From Thermoplasmatota archaeon (lineage in GTDB: Archaea > Thermoplasmatota > Thermoplasmata > Thermoplasmatales > Thermoplasmataceae), in NCBI GenBank assembly GCA_023484105.1, contig JAMDBD010000009.1, forward strand, positions 62,001 to 126,000: DNA of 64,000 nucleotides. Direction: 5' to 3'. The position numbers and the translations under genes are program-made. The notes under the pieces are model-generated. The model did not search any database. It saw only the letters and a list, made by a program, of their open reading frames with translations, and had not been told where the DNA came from. Positions within the stretch are counted from its first letter, which is position 1. Each line of letters opens with the position of its first letter. Of the stretch, positions 16,927 through 26,991 are shown one piece after another.

Positions 16927-17514
16927 TTAATCAAGGGTTTTCTGCTTTCTGTCCGATGTCTCCTCGACAGCTTTTTTGAGATCGAACTGATCAATCAGAT
17001 ATCTGCGGAACCATTCGAGAATATTCTTCTGGTTTGGGTTTGTCGGCTCTATCAGGGGGTTATTCACGGGTATCTTTATTCCCCTCTTCTGCAGAGTCTC
17101 TATATATCTGAGTCTTTCATCCGTATGAACCTGCTTATAGTTCTTTGGGATTTCAGAACCGCATCTCTCCAGTTCTCTGAAGAATATTGGTCGCCCAAAA
17201 AGAAAATGTAACACCTCAAGGCATATGTCTCCTATACCGTCATCTGTCATTCCTCTTGTAATAAGACCAACCACCCTGTAGATATCCTGCCCCGGAGGAA
17301 TTTCATAAAAAAATATCCTCGATGGCTTCAGATCTTTCTCCTTCAGAATGCCTACATCAACCAGGGCACTGAGATAGCCTGTCAGAACCAGTCTGTGTAC
17401 TCTGTTTCCATTATCTTCAAGGAATTTCTGGATGCCTGATATTGAACGCTCTTCCGACGCCACTGCCTCTATTATGCTGTCCTTGAGGTGTTTCCCCTGA
17501 CCTATGCTATCCAT
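16927..17514 (-). CDS. winged-helix-like protein in the purB operon
   Basis: A 195-residue protein I cannot assign to a named family. The first 80 residues have the helix pattern of a winged-helix domain (SIIEAVASEERSISGIQKFL, then YLSALVDVGILKEKDL). The remainder is charged and helical, with FFRELERCGSEIPKNYKQ. Its ATG (17514) lies inside the last codons of purB, overlapping by 13 bp, so it is translated from the purB message. A regulatory role in purine metabolism is a guess from position only. Confidence 0.6.
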   Translation of the reverse strand: MDSIGQGKHLKDSIIEAVASEERSISGIQKFLEDNGNRVHRLVLTGYLSALVDVGILKEKDLKPSRIFFYEIPPGQDIYRVVGLITRGMTDDGIGDICLEVLHFLFGRPIFFRELERCGSEIPKNYKQVHTDERLRYIETLQKRGIKIPVNNPLIEPTNPNQKNILEWFRRYLIDQFDLKKAVEETSDRKQKTLD

Positions 17515-18899
17515 TTTTCTCCACCCATGAAGTCTTTCATCTCACTCTGAAGAGCTTCTGTTCTTCTTAGGGTCATTTCGCATATTTCTTCCGATACGCC
17601 CAGAAACTTCCTGGGATTGAACGCATCCTCAATGCCCGAAATGTCAATACCGTTTTTTTCCATATAGTTTCTTAGACACACATCAAGTGGTATTTTTTTA
17701 CTGATGGCTTCCATTGACGCTCTTCTGACGATTTCATGAGCATCCTGCCTTGGTATTTTCTTGCTCCAGAGGAACTTCACTGCTGATTCCGACATGGCAA
17801 GTTTGTCTGCAATAAGATTAGACCACATTCTTTCGCTGTTCACTGAAAGATTTTTAACCAGAGAGGTTGCCTTAGCCAGGATGTCATCGGTGAGAACACT
17901 TGCGTAAGGGATTGTAAAACGCTCGGAAGCGCTATTGGTAAGATCCCTTTCATGCCATTGCACTGATGATTCATATTCCGGAAGTATCATTGCCCGGGTT
18001 AATCTGGAAATACTGCATATGTTCTCGGCATCTATCGGGTTTGTTTTGCTTGGCATAGAGGAAGATCCAACCTGAGAAGCAGAGTCAAATGATTCTGAAA
18101 CCTCTCCTATCTCCGGTCTCTGCAGATTCCTTATCTCAGTCCCAAGTTTCTCAAGTGTAACTGTTATATTGTTCAGCAGTGAGAGGTATTCTATGTACCT
18201 ATCTCTTCCAACCAGCTGGGTGGGGTTTTCTTCCCAGTTTAAATGAAGATTGGCCATAACCTCACGCTGAACGTCCAGTGCTATGTCTCCGAGAAAACCA
18301 CCTGTACCAACCGGCCCCATAACCTTTCCCACTAAAATTCTGCCTGTGCTCTCCATCAGCCTGACAGAATGCCTGTTAATCTCAGAAAGAAAGACTGCCA
18401 TCTTCAATCCGAATGTGATTGGGCTCGAGTGCTGTCCATGCGTTCTACCCAGCATAACTGTTCCTTTATGTTCCCTGATCTGAAACATCAGGGCTGACTG
18501 AAGGTCAAGGAGGTCGTTGAAGAGAATCTTGAAAAAATCACGAAGCTGTATAGCAGTAACGGTATCGTTAATATCATTCGATGTTGCCCCGAGGTGAATA
18601 TACGGTGCAGCTTCAGGAGCAGCTTCGGAAAGTGTTCTTATCATTGCCATCACATCATGCTTTGTCTCCTTTTCGATCTCCTTCATTCTCTCAAGCTTTG
18701 GCCTACCTTCCTTGATAGCATTTTCCACGTGACGTGCTGTCCCGTCTGGAATAAGACCAAGTTTCTCTTCTGCCCTGCATATTTCCATCTCAACCTTCAA
18801 CATCAGTTGGAATTTGTTCTCCTCAGAGAACAGGTGTTTCACCGATTCTCTGCCGTAACGATAATCAATCGGCGAAATAATATCCGTCAAAGCATCCAC
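17502..18899 (-). CDS. purB: adenylosuccinate lyase
   Basis: A 465-residue member of the fumarase/aspartase superfamily, acting twice in purine synthesis (on SAICAR and adenylosuccinate). The signature SSSMPSKTNPIDAE near residue 285 and the earlier LGRTHGQHSSPITFG (catalytic His region) are intact, as is IHLGATSNDINDT. It is preceded by a double-HTH regulator gene 6 bp upstream and overlaps a wHTH-like gene downstream, forming a three-gene operon on the minus strand. Confidence 0.95.
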   Translation of the reverse strand: MDALTDIISPIDYRYGRESVKHLFSEENKFQLMLKVEMEICRAEEKLGLIPDGTARHVENAIKEGRPKLERMKEIEKETKHDVMAMIRTLSEAAPEAAPYIHLGATSNDINDTVTAIQLRDFFKILFNDLLDLQSALMFQIREHKGTVMLGRTHGQHSSPITFGLKMAVFLSEINRHSVRLMESTGRILVGKVMGPVGTGGFLGDIALDVQREVMANLHLNWEENPTQLVGRDRYIEYLSLLNNITVTLEKLGTEIRNLQRPEIGEVSESFDSASQVGSSSMPSKTNPIDAENICSISRLTRAMILPEYESSVQWHERDLTNSASERFTIPYASVLTDDILAKATSLVKNLSVNSERMWSNLIADKLAMSESAVKFLWSKKIPRQDAHEIVRRASMEAISKKIPLDVCLRNYMEKNGIDISGIEDAFNPRKFLGVSEEICEMTLRRTEALQSEMKDFMGGEKWIA

Positions 18900-18905
18900 C
18901 TGCAG

Positions 18906-19679
18906 TCATACAAATTCATAATCATAGATAATCATCACCTCAGCCGTCTTTTCTATCTTCCGTGCCTGATCAATTCTCCTCTTCGCCTGTGAAAGCGTTT
19001 CTGAGCAGCATACATAAACACCACCATTTCTGTCGCTTATTGAAAAAATGAGATCTTCATCTAAAATATTGCCTATCCTATCAGGGTGCTCCAGAAAAAG
19101 AGAATAAAGAACCACGCCTGCTTTGCTTGGATCTATTTCTGTGATGATCCCTATCACACGGTTCTTCTCAAGCTTTGAGAGCCTGCGTTTTAGCGTGGAA
19201 TATGGTATATTAGCCTTTTTTGCCATTGCGCTAAATGGCATTCTTGGGTCCTGCTGAAGAAGGCTTATTATTGTTCTGTCAGTGCTGGAAAGCTCTAACG
19301 ATTTGTCCTGCCATGGTATGTACCGCATCAGTGATTTGCCGAGCTCCTTTTCTGCTTTTCCTATTTTTGCTTCAAGATCCTCTCTGTCCTTTCCGGCGAA
19401 CCCATAAAGAGTTATTCTCTCAAGGCAGCGGAGCTTGGAATCCACACCATCCCCGTCGTATTCCTTATCACCCTGAAATGCGGCAAATCCCTCCTGCATC
19501 CCCCTATACGGCGCACTTACCCTAAGCTTGAATCCCTTTATGACACCGTCACTAATGAGTTTGGAAAATCTGTAATTGACCACCTGAGGAGAGATACCAA
19601 GTTCGTCAGCTATGGATCTCTGCTGCGCTCTTCCGTTCTTAAGAAATCCTATAACCATCTTCCTGTCAATCTGATCCAT
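18906..19679 (-). CDS. transcriptional regulator with two AsnC-type HTH domains
   Basis: A 257-residue protein with two similar helix-turn-helix domains. The N-terminal one (residues 3-50) has IDRKMVIGFLKNGRAQQRSI and LGISPQVVNYRFSKL. The second (about 110-160) has TDRTIISLLQQDPRMPFSAM and ANIPYSTLKRRLSKLEKN. Both resemble the DNA-binding part of Lrp/AsnC proteins, but the usual ligand-binding RAM domain is not obvious. It leads the operon with purB and so may control purine genes or itself. A minus-strand TATA, AAATTATATCT (19702-19712), lies 27 nt upstream. Confidence 0.75.
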   Translation of the reverse strand: MDQIDRKMVIGFLKNGRAQQRSIADELGISPQVVNYRFSKLISDGVIKGFKLRVSAPYRGMQEGFAAFQGDKEYDGDGVDSKLRCLERITLYGFAGKDREDLEAKIGKAEKELGKSLMRYIPWQDKSLELSSTDRTIISLLQQDPRMPFSAMAKKANIPYSTLKRRLSKLEKNRVIGIITEIDPSKAGVVLYSLFLEHPDRIGNILDEDLIFSISDRNGGVYVCCSETLSQAKRRIDQARKIEKTAEVMIIYDYEFV

Positions 19680-19830
19680 TCAAGCCTTTAGACTGAATAT
19701 AGATATAATTTTAGTTATACCTTGAATTAAAATATGTCAGGAGAAAGCAGATAAGATAACACCAAGAGATAACAAAGAGCGAGATCAAAAATTATCGAAT
19801 TTCTTCCATTAATCGAAATGCAGACGTGAA

Positions 19831-19840
19831 AGGTATAAAT
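19831..19840 (+). promoter_or_regulatory. TATA element for the surface-protein operon
   Basis: AGGTATAAAT is centred 27 nt before GTG 19863. It overlaps an in-frame ATG at 19839, which therefore cannot be the start of a transcript from this promoter. Upstream, AGATAACA occurs twice with short spacing and ATCGAATTTC is partly mirrored by ATCGAAAT, which may be regulator sites. Confidence 0.5.
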
Positions 19841-19862
19841 GTGTGTGTTGACTCATCGTATT

Positions 19863-21779
19863 GTGAAGGGTGTATCTATCAGGTCAAAGGATTCAGCTGT
19901 TGCAGTTGTCATAGGTGCAGTCCTTCTGGTAGCCATAGTGGTGGCCTTACTTTCATCATTTCTCCTATGGTATATACCTTCTTCTGGTGCATCTGCTGAA
20001 CTATCTGCCTTGACAGGTCAGGAAAGTAGTTTCATATCCATTTCTGAAAAGATGAATTCGCCATCAATGTACACAGGTGACATTGTAACAGGTTCAGTCC
20101 CGTTGGGCATACACGGATCACCGCCTTTCACGTCCGGTCAACCAACATCGATATCTTTCACAAATTCATCCTCAGTATTTCATGGGTACATGAATTACAG
20201 TTACAATGTATCTTACAAACCCACACTTAATATAAATGCGACTTTTGAAATAAATATTACCAATAGCCAGAATGTGCCTACAGAACAACCATTTGATCAG
20301 TATATTTCAATAAACGATGCTCAGATTTCCTACTACAACAATTCGAACTATTCAAATATAGACTTCTATTATAACAATGGAACAGCAATACCATCATGGC
20401 TGCAGAATGTGAGTTCAAACGGGGCTGCCTGGTGGCTTAAGATGTATTCAATTCCCGCTGATTCTCACGCTATGATAAGAATGTTCGTTTATTATAAGAA
20501 AATAAACGTCTTCGATGGAATAACCGTTGGTGAATCGCCGGTAATAGCCCCTGGCAATGATAATGGTTTTCTTGTCTTCCCCGTATATCTTTCCGCTGCC
20601 CATGCATCAGTAAACGCTGCCCCAGGTATAGTTGTGACTGCACAGAAGATCAACGGTCCATATGGGAATAAAGTGGAGGTATTACATATCACTGGTTACA
20701 GTTCAAGCAAATACGATGGATTAGCGACAACGGGTTCCTTGAACAATTACCCTCTTTTTGGTGAGAGCAGCTTTGTTCAGAATTCAAACACAGTTGATAT
20801 GGGAGTAATAGGTATCTCAACTGCAAATAACACCACGGATATGAAAAACTTCATAGGAGTTGGGATGGGCTATCAGGGCAGTTATATTTCAGGCAACTAT
20901 ATTGTTGATGGACATGCGACATACGGTTCTGGTCCACTGGGCCAAGCCAATGGAAAATGGAATTTCGCAGAGATAAGATATAACGGTAGCGCTCAGACTG
21001 GATACACCGGTTATATGAGTTCATCACCATGGCCGATTACGGCTTCAAGCTCAGAAACATTCGACGCAAATCCATTGTCAAATGCAAACAGTCTCTACCT
21101 GACACTTTCCGGTAATACCTCCACGGGCAATCAGTGGAATCTCAGCCTTGGTTGGGCTTTTCTCACTTATCAGCCTCCAAATGGAATTATGCCTGGGGTT
21201 CATTCTATAGTGCAGACCACTTCTGGTTTCACAGAATATTACAACGTCTCGTTCAAATTTACCGGCCTTATCATAGATTCTCCCCCTCTATCTTACGTAA
21301 CACAGACCAATGTTTATTTAGCTGGAGGTGAGGTGATCGGACAGCAGGGGAGTTATTCAAGTTTCATTTCACAGCTCCCTGCCAACGTGTACAATAATTC
21401 CGGAAATATCTCATTCCAGTCTGCCGCTGATACAATAAGCGGTCCGGATCAGGGCGTTAGTGCACTTGGGTCTTCCGTGGTTCAGATGGTGTCAGCAAAC
21501 ACCATTTCAAACTCATATTTCATTGGGGAGAATATAACTTTTCTCACACAGACTCAACTTCCATACAGCGCAATCGTGACCGGAATAAACATAACGGCAT
21601 TTAATTATACGCTCTTTGGGGCTTTCGCTTCAGCTCTTTACTATGGGTACGTTCATAATTATGACTCTTACTTCAGTATACATTCCGGTACGAATACTGT
21701 GAGATTATCCCTGAGAAACGTTTTAAGCCTGTATTCGCTTAATATAGAGGAAAGTGTGTTTGATCTGGTGAACCTTTGA
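19863..21779 (+). CDS. secreted surface protein with type IV pilin-like N-terminus and DUF2341-like region
   Basis: A 638-residue protein beginning, from GTG 19863, with a short basic stretch (MKGVSIRSK), then DSAVAVVIGAVLLVAIVV and a hydrophobic core, the archaeal Pilin_N-like pattern. About 45-120 residues in, it has PLGIHGSPPF, shared in form with the next two genes. Residues around 120-230 (ISYYNNSNYS, SIPADSHAMIRMFVYY, TVGESP) resemble DUF2341, a beta-sandwich domain of surface proteins. Many Asn-X-Ser/Thr sites suggest glycosylation. It is first in a three-gene set and is anchored, or assembled, through its N-terminus; no C-terminal anchor is seen. Confidence 0.7.
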   Translation: MKGVSIRSKDSAVAVVIGAVLLVAIVVALLSSFLLWYIPSSGASAELSALTGQESSFISISEKMNSPSMYTGDIVTGSVPLGIHGSPPFTSGQPTSISFTNSSSVFHGYMNYSYNVSYKPTLNINATFEINITNSQNVPTEQPFDQYISINDAQISYYNNSNYSNIDFYYNNGTAIPSWLQNVSSNGAAWWLKMYSIPADSHAMIRMFVYYKKINVFDGITVGESPVIAPGNDNGFLVFPVYLSAAHASVNAAPGIVVTAQKINGPYGNKVEVLHITGYSSSKYDGLATTGSLNNYPLFGESSFVQNSNTVDMGVIGISTANNTTDMKNFIGVGMGYQGSYISGNYIVDGHATYGSGPLGQANGKWNFAEIRYNGSAQTGYTGYMSSSPWPITASSSETFDANPLSNANSLYLTLSGNTSTGNQWNLSLGWAFLTYQPPNGIMPGVHSIVQTTSGFTEYYNVSFKFTGLIIDSPPLSYVTQTNVYLAGGEVIGQQGSYSSFISQLPANVYNNSGNISFQSAADTISGPDQGVSALGSSVVQMVSANTISNSYFIGENITFLTQTQLPYSAIVTGINITAFNYTLFGAFASALYYGYVHNYDSYFSIHSGTNTVRLSLRNVLSLYSLNIEESVFDLVNL

Positions 21780-21795
21780 GATTTGAGGGTTAAAA

Positions 21796-24759
21796 ATGAG
21801 AGATGTTAGGAATGGTAGGGACAAAGGGGTTTCGGAAATAATAGGGACCGTCCTGCTTTTTGGAATATTCATAACTCTATTGAGTTCGATTACCCTATGG
21901 TATGTTCCATCCACGGAGACTTCCTATGAGAATACTTACCAGTCTGAAACTGCCGCTTCGATGGCCTCAATTGCTTCCACGTTTAACAATCCAGATCTTC
22001 CTCCAGGACTTACTGTTACTGACAACCTTCCTATGGGAATTTCAGGCGGTTTCCTGCTTCCTTCACAGAGCACACAGGTGAATTTTAATCCTTCTGAGTT
22101 CAGCGGTAGTGTCTCATATGGTGTGGGAATATCATATAAATACACGGGACCTCATCCTACGTCCTCAATTCTAAACAAACTTCTTGAGACATTTCCTTCT
22201 GATAATTTTTCAAATCCCCAGGCAGAACTTTATGATCAGTACAATGGTCTCCTGTACGTAGCAGGATATGCTTCCAATAACATTGCAGTTATAAACGTCG
22301 TCACCGGGCAGATTTTGAAACTGATTTTTGCCGGTTCTAACCCAGCATCAATAACACTGGACCCTTCAAATGGATATCTTTATGTGGCGGATTACTCGTT
22401 GTTCTACAGTCCATCTGGATATTCCTATTCCACGGTCTCTATAATTAATACACATACAAACACCTATGTGAAAAGCATAGATCTTTACAACAATAATGGG
22501 GAATCTGAATATAGTTCATCCAGTATAGTTTATGATGCTTCAACTGGTTACATCTATGTCTTTTCCAATCAGACAAACTATTACTTTGCAATGATAAACC
22601 CTAACAATGACGCTGTTTCCTTTATCCTCTTCCTGCCCTTCCTGACCCCTTTCTCTTTCTCTTCCGTAAATATCCCTATTATTGTTGATAACAGTCAGGG
22701 TAATTTTATACTTCTCCCACTTAATCTTTCATTTACAGGCAGTCCTGAGTTTATTATTATAGATGCGGCAAATCCAGGTTCACAGGAACTGATTGATGTC
22801 AATGGGAATTCATTAGATGGGAATATCCTTTATGGGGCCACTTACTCTGGCAATTATATTTATTTTACATATTTTGGCGGTAACGATTATGGAGGGATAA
22901 TAAGTGTTACTTTTCCCACGTTCACACCCAATTCATTTCCATCGTTTAATTACGCTTCAGAATATGCAAATCCGAATAGTGAGTATACACCGTATAATAT
23001 ATCATTACAGCAGGATACCGGTAATATCATTTTTAGTATGCTCAACATAAATGGCAAGTCTTCAGATTCCAAGATAGATGCTCTTGCGCCTTCAACAATG
23101 AGCGTTTCTCACAGTATAAAAGTGGTTGGAAATGCCGGGCAGATCCAGTTTGATTCCAACCATGTAATTGTTCCGGATTCTTCAGCAAATTATGAAACTG
23201 TATTGTTGATCGGCGCTTCGTCTATCTCCATTGACGGCCTCATACTCGACAGCCCATTTCAATCTCCTGTTGGTTCTATATATAATCCGGATAACGGCTA
23301 TCTCTATGTGTCAAACCCTGGTTCAGGTACTGTTACGGTCATATCACCAATCAATGATTCTTTGGTTGCGAGGATCAATACAGGCGCCCTGACAGCACCT
23401 TCACAGATGGCTTTCAGTTCTGCAAACGATCATATCTATCTGATTTACACACATTCAAATAGAATAGGGATAATAAGCAACTATTCTTTTCTTGGAGACA
23501 TATCATTATCTTATGGAGGTTCCAACTATTTTGCAACATCTATATCTTTCGATCCTGTAACAGGATTTATTGATATTTCTGCAAACAGTAATTCCAATGG
23601 AGGCTTTTTCTCAGTGAACACAAATCTTCCTTTTGATGATGAAAGTGCTACATTGATTGCGTTGGAGCCTGCAGGAAGTGCTGAGGCAGTTTCTTATGAC
23701 GGATATGCTGGTTTGTCCTATGGAATTTACAAAACCAACGGTAACGTTTACCTTTTGAATATTTCAAATACACATTCAATTCAACTCTCTGGTATTTCAA
23801 ATGCCGTTACAGGCGCTGTTTTTGATTCTCTCGACGGCTATCTCTATCTGGCCATAGGCTCTCAGGATGTGCTTGCAGTTTACACACAGAATTTTATCTA
23901 CTTCAGCCAGATATATACAGGAAGTCAACCAGAGTTTCCGATTTATGATCCTGGTAACAACATTATATATGTTTCCAATTACGGCACAAGCAATATCACC
24001 GTTGTTAGCGGCGAATCTAACACAGTTCTGATAACCGTGTGGGTTGGCAATGGCCCTTCCGGATCTTCCTTTGATCCCAGCAACGGGTATATTTACATAC
24101 CAGATCAGCAGAGCGATAGAGTTAGCGTCATAAATGGTGGCTTCACATTCTTCTTTGGAAGGCCAGGTATATTTTACAACGACCACGAGGTATTTGGGGG
24201 TGAACTGCAGAGTTATGGGTACACAGAATATATCCCTTCAGTCAGCTATGTATTTGCAGGTGGAGCCCTTATGGAGCTTACATCGAATTACAGATCGGCA
24301 AGTATCCTCACACACACTCCATTTACCGTGGAAAACCTCTCCGGTCACCTTTATCTATCAGGGATCTTCATTAACATGACAGGAGATCCATCGTCTGTGT
24401 CAGCATCCAGCCCGCAGCCAGTTTCCTTCAATATCGGAAGCAAGATCTCAAACGTTTCCTATGTTGGCCAGGAGTTTTATGTGTCAGATCTGTATAACAA
24501 CAAATACCAGGCCATAGTAACGTCGGTATATCTGGAATACTATACCCTGAAACTTAATACAACATTTGCAGAGGCATGGGACAACTCACTTTACAGTGAG
24601 TATAACGGAACATCTTCTAGCGCTCCTCCGGTATGGTATTTTAATAATATTCCAATGAAAGTATCTTTGAACGGCAATACCATTACTGTCAGTTTGTTGC
24701 ATCCAGTGAATATTTATTCGGTGAGTCTCACTTACTACAAGGTGTATGTGGGCATTTAG
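21796..24759 (+). CDS. large surface protein: pilin-like N-terminus plus beta-propeller repeats
   Basis: A 987-residue secreted protein. The N-terminus, RDKGVSEIIGTVLLFGIF, is a typical archaeal pilin-like signal followed by LWYVPST. Next comes the shared PMGISGGF region, then at least seven YVTN/NHL-like propeller blades of the form DPSNGYLYVADYS or NGYLYVSNPGSG. The C-terminal about 150 residues (GQEFYVSDLYNNKYQAIV, LNTTFAEAWDN) resemble the ends of the neighbouring surface proteins. It is Ser/Asn/Tyr-rich with many N-glycosylation sequons. The ATG at 21796 follows the previous stop by 16 bp with GAGGGTT as ribosome site. A role in adhesion or as a surface-layer component is inferred. Confidence 0.72.
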   Translation: MRDVRNGRDKGVSEIIGTVLLFGIFITLLSSITLWYVPSTETSYENTYQSETAASMASIASTFNNPDLPPGLTVTDNLPMGISGGFLLPSQSTQVNFNPSEFSGSVSYGVGISYKYTGPHPTSSILNKLLETFPSDNFSNPQAELYDQYNGLLYVAGYASNNIAVINVVTGQILKLIFAGSNPASITLDPSNGYLYVADYSLFYSPSGYSYSTVSIINTHTNTYVKSIDLYNNNGESEYSSSSIVYDASTGYIYVFSNQTNYYFAMINPNNDAVSFILFLPFLTPFSFSSVNIPIIVDNSQGNFILLPLNLSFTGSPEFIIIDAANPGSQELIDVNGNSLDGNILYGATYSGNYIYFTYFGGNDYGGIISVTFPTFTPNSFPSFNYASEYANPNSEYTPYNISLQQDTGNIIFSMLNINGKSSDSKIDALAPSTMSVSHSIKVVGNAGQIQFDSNHVIVPDSSANYETVLLIGASSISIDGLILDSPFQSPVGSIYNPDNGYLYVSNPGSGTVTVISPINDSLVARINTGALTAPSQMAFSSANDHIYLIYTHSNRIGIISNYSFLGDISLSYGGSNYFATSISFDPVTGFIDISANSNSNGGFFSVNTNLPFDDESATLIALEPAGSAEAVSYDGYAGLSYGIYKTNGNVYLLNISNTHSIQLSGISNAVTGAVFDSLDGYLYLAIGSQDVLAVYTQNFIYFSQIYTGSQPEFPIYDPGNNIIYVSNYGTSNITVVSGESNTVLITVWVGNGPSGSSFDPSNGYIYIPDQQSDRVSVINGGFTFFFGRPGIFYNDHEVFGGELQSYGYTEYIPSVSYVFAGGALMELTSNYRSASILTHTPFTVENLSGHLYLSGIFINMTGDPSSVSASSPQPVSFNIGSKISNVSYVGQEFYVSDLYNNKYQAIVTSVYLEYYTLKLNTTFAEAWDNSLYSEYNGTSSSAPPVWYFNNIPMKVSLNGNTITVSLLHPVNIYSVSLTYYKVYVGI

Positions 24760-24768
24760 GTGAAGTGA

Positions 24769-26832
24769 ATGGTCGGAATCAGGAAAGGGGTATGGACAGG
24801 CAAAGGGGATCGGGGAATCGCGGAGATAATAGGAACACTCCTTGTTTTTTCTATGGTTGTTGTCTTTACCACCGGATTTGTTTTGTACTACGTTCCAACA
24901 TCTGGGGCTAACAACGAAAGAGTATATATGTCCGAGGCGCTGAGCTCTATCAATGAAATGGCCAGCAAGCTTGACAACTTCAACGGAAACCCTGGTTCAG
25001 GGATCACTCAGGAGATTCCCATGGGGATAACGGGTTCGTTCTTCTCGAAGGATTATAATACAGAAGCCGTTTTGTCCGGAAATTCAGGAAACTATCATCT
25101 TCAATACTCGCTTTCCCTTGGCATACAGCTAGAAGGATATAATCCGGGTAACCATAAGGGATATAACAGGGTGGTCGGCAACATAAACACAGGGGCTTCC
25201 GGCACTGATGGGATAGCCTTTGACAGCCAGAATGGCTATCTCTATGTTATAAATTACTATTCCAGCAATGTGAGCATAATTGACGGGTCCACGAATCAGG
25301 TGGTTGGAACGATAAATAATCTACAGGGCAATCCTGTAGGGATAACCTACGATTCAGGTGATAACAGGGTATTTGTCTCTCTTCAGAATTCGGTATCTAA
25401 TTCCTCGGGCTGGATAGCGGTTATAAATCCCTCCACCAACCAGTTACAGAACTATATAAAGACACCATATTTCCTATATGGAATAACCTATGATCCTGAA
25501 TCAGGTAGAATTTTTGCCTCTTTTACAAGTTACTATCTGAATGAGTATTACCCATACAATACTATATCTGGGCTTATTGTCTATAACGCTTCGAGTGAAA
25601 GTTACTATGGTACAATTGCTCAGCCGGCATATAATTTTTCCACTGGTGAAATTACCATTCCTTCTTCAGTTTCATATGATCCCTCAAATGGCCTGATATA
25701 CGTTGCCGGAGCTGTCCATATATGGGCAATAGATGGCGTCACTGATGTTCTTGTTAAAAAGATACCTATAAGCAGTCCATGGGTTGTTGCATTTGATTCC
25801 TTTAATGGAAACATATATGCAACGGCAGCTGAAACTACCAATCAGGCAGGTCTGTCTCCTGCTGGAGGTTCTTCTTACCAATATATCTACGTGATAAATG
25901 GGACAACTAACCAGATCGTCTCCAGCGACACTCTAACGGTGGGTGAATATCCCACTACCATGATCTATGATCCTGCCAACAGGTACGTGTATGCTGCCAA
26001 CTATCAGACAGACACAATCATAGTCATTAACGGTGTGACCAACCAGATAATTGACAATATAACTGTGGGAAATGGGCCAGGTCCGGGTTTCAACTCACTT
26101 GCTTATGACAGTGCCAATGGGGAAATATACGTTTCAAACCTGAATTCAAACAACATAACAGCTATCGAAGGAAACACGGTTTTGAATGGAAAGGGATGGA
26201 AACTTAAAAATTCAGAGCTTCCACTCAGTGATGCCCTCTATGGGAACGGTTCCTTCTTTATCCTCGCTAATACGCAGTTTGTACCCTCAACGATGTACAT
26301 GCTTGAAGACGGCACTCCATTGGCTATATCGAATGGACAGGGATTAAACACAGGAGGTTTGCCATTTGTCTTTAATTCATCAGTAAGCGGTTTTGGAGGG
26401 CTGAGTGTTTCCATTCAATCGTTGAGGGCAGAGGGAGTCTCATATTCTACTGATCAAAATCTCATGGCACAAGTGCTGCTCCTTTCTCACGATGTAATGT
26501 CACTTGGCTATGGAGACATAGTTGAGATGCAGAACACTACTACGCATGAGTCTCTGCAGGTGCAGATACTTAATGTTTATCTGGATTCCTTTAACTACTG
26601 GATCAACAGTACTTACGCTTCGGTCTGGGATTATTCATATTACATTGCCACTCATCCATACACAACACTTTCATTCTATCAGGTAACATCAATGAGTTCC
26701 TGGTCATTTGACAACGGGCATATTTCTGTTGATTATTCTCCCGGAGTTTTATCGTTTCACAATACAGTTCCTATAATACTATTCTCGATCAACATAGATA
26801 AATACACTTATTCTGCAACTCTTACAACATAA
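24769..26832 (+). CDS. surface protein: pilin-like N-terminus plus beta-propeller repeats
   Basis: A 687-residue protein and the third of the set. The N-terminus, GDRGIAEIIGTLLVFSMVVV, precedes YYVPTSG and PMGITGSFF, aligning with the two upstream genes. The propeller blades are clearer here: GIAFDSQNGYLYVINYYSSN, VIDGVTNQII-like turns and MIYDPANRYVYAANYQTD. The C-terminal module (GDIVEMQNTTTHESLQVQI, STYASVWDYSYY) matches that of the previous gene. An AGGTGAA ribosome site lies just before ATG 24769, 10 bp after the previous stop, so the genes are co-transcribed. No pilus ATPase or platform gene is present in this window. Confidence 0.72.
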   Translation: MVGIRKGVWTGKGDRGIAEIIGTLLVFSMVVVFTTGFVLYYVPTSGANNERVYMSEALSSINEMASKLDNFNGNPGSGITQEIPMGITGSFFSKDYNTEAVLSGNSGNYHLQYSLSLGIQLEGYNPGNHKGYNRVVGNINTGASGTDGIAFDSQNGYLYVINYYSSNVSIIDGSTNQVVGTINNLQGNPVGITYDSGDNRVFVSLQNSVSNSSGWIAVINPSTNQLQNYIKTPYFLYGITYDPESGRIFASFTSYYLNEYYPYNTISGLIVYNASSESYYGTIAQPAYNFSTGEITIPSSVSYDPSNGLIYVAGAVHIWAIDGVTDVLVKKIPISSPWVVAFDSFNGNIYATAAETTNQAGLSPAGGSSYQYIYVINGTTNQIVSSDTLTVGEYPTTMIYDPANRYVYAANYQTDTIIVINGVTNQIIDNITVGNGPGPGFNSLAYDSANGEIYVSNLNSNNITAIEGNTVLNGKGWKLKNSELPLSDALYGNGSFFILANTQFVPSTMYMLEDGTPLAISNGQGLNTGGLPFVFNSSVSGFGGLSVSIQSLRAEGVSYSTDQNLMAQVLLLSHDVMSLGYGDIVEMQNTTTHESLQVQILNVYLDSFNYWINSTYASVWDYSYYIATHPYTTLSFYQVTSMSSWSFDNGHISVDYSPGVLSFHNTVPIILFSINIDKYTYSATLTT

Positions 26833-26991
26833 CCAGCAGTGCCAGAGATATTCTGCAGATTATATATATTGAATCGGCTCTTTATTCTCTTCTTGTATTT
26901 CTGATAGCGCTCAGTATTATTGCTTCAATTTATATATAAATGTATATGTGTTAATAAATCATAATTCACCGATTACCAAGATTGCGTGTTT

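Noticed and set aside
19839-19862. ATG 19839 as start of the first surface protein
   Set aside because: It lies inside the TATA element; GTG 19863 has proper spacing and gives a normal pilin-like N-terminus.
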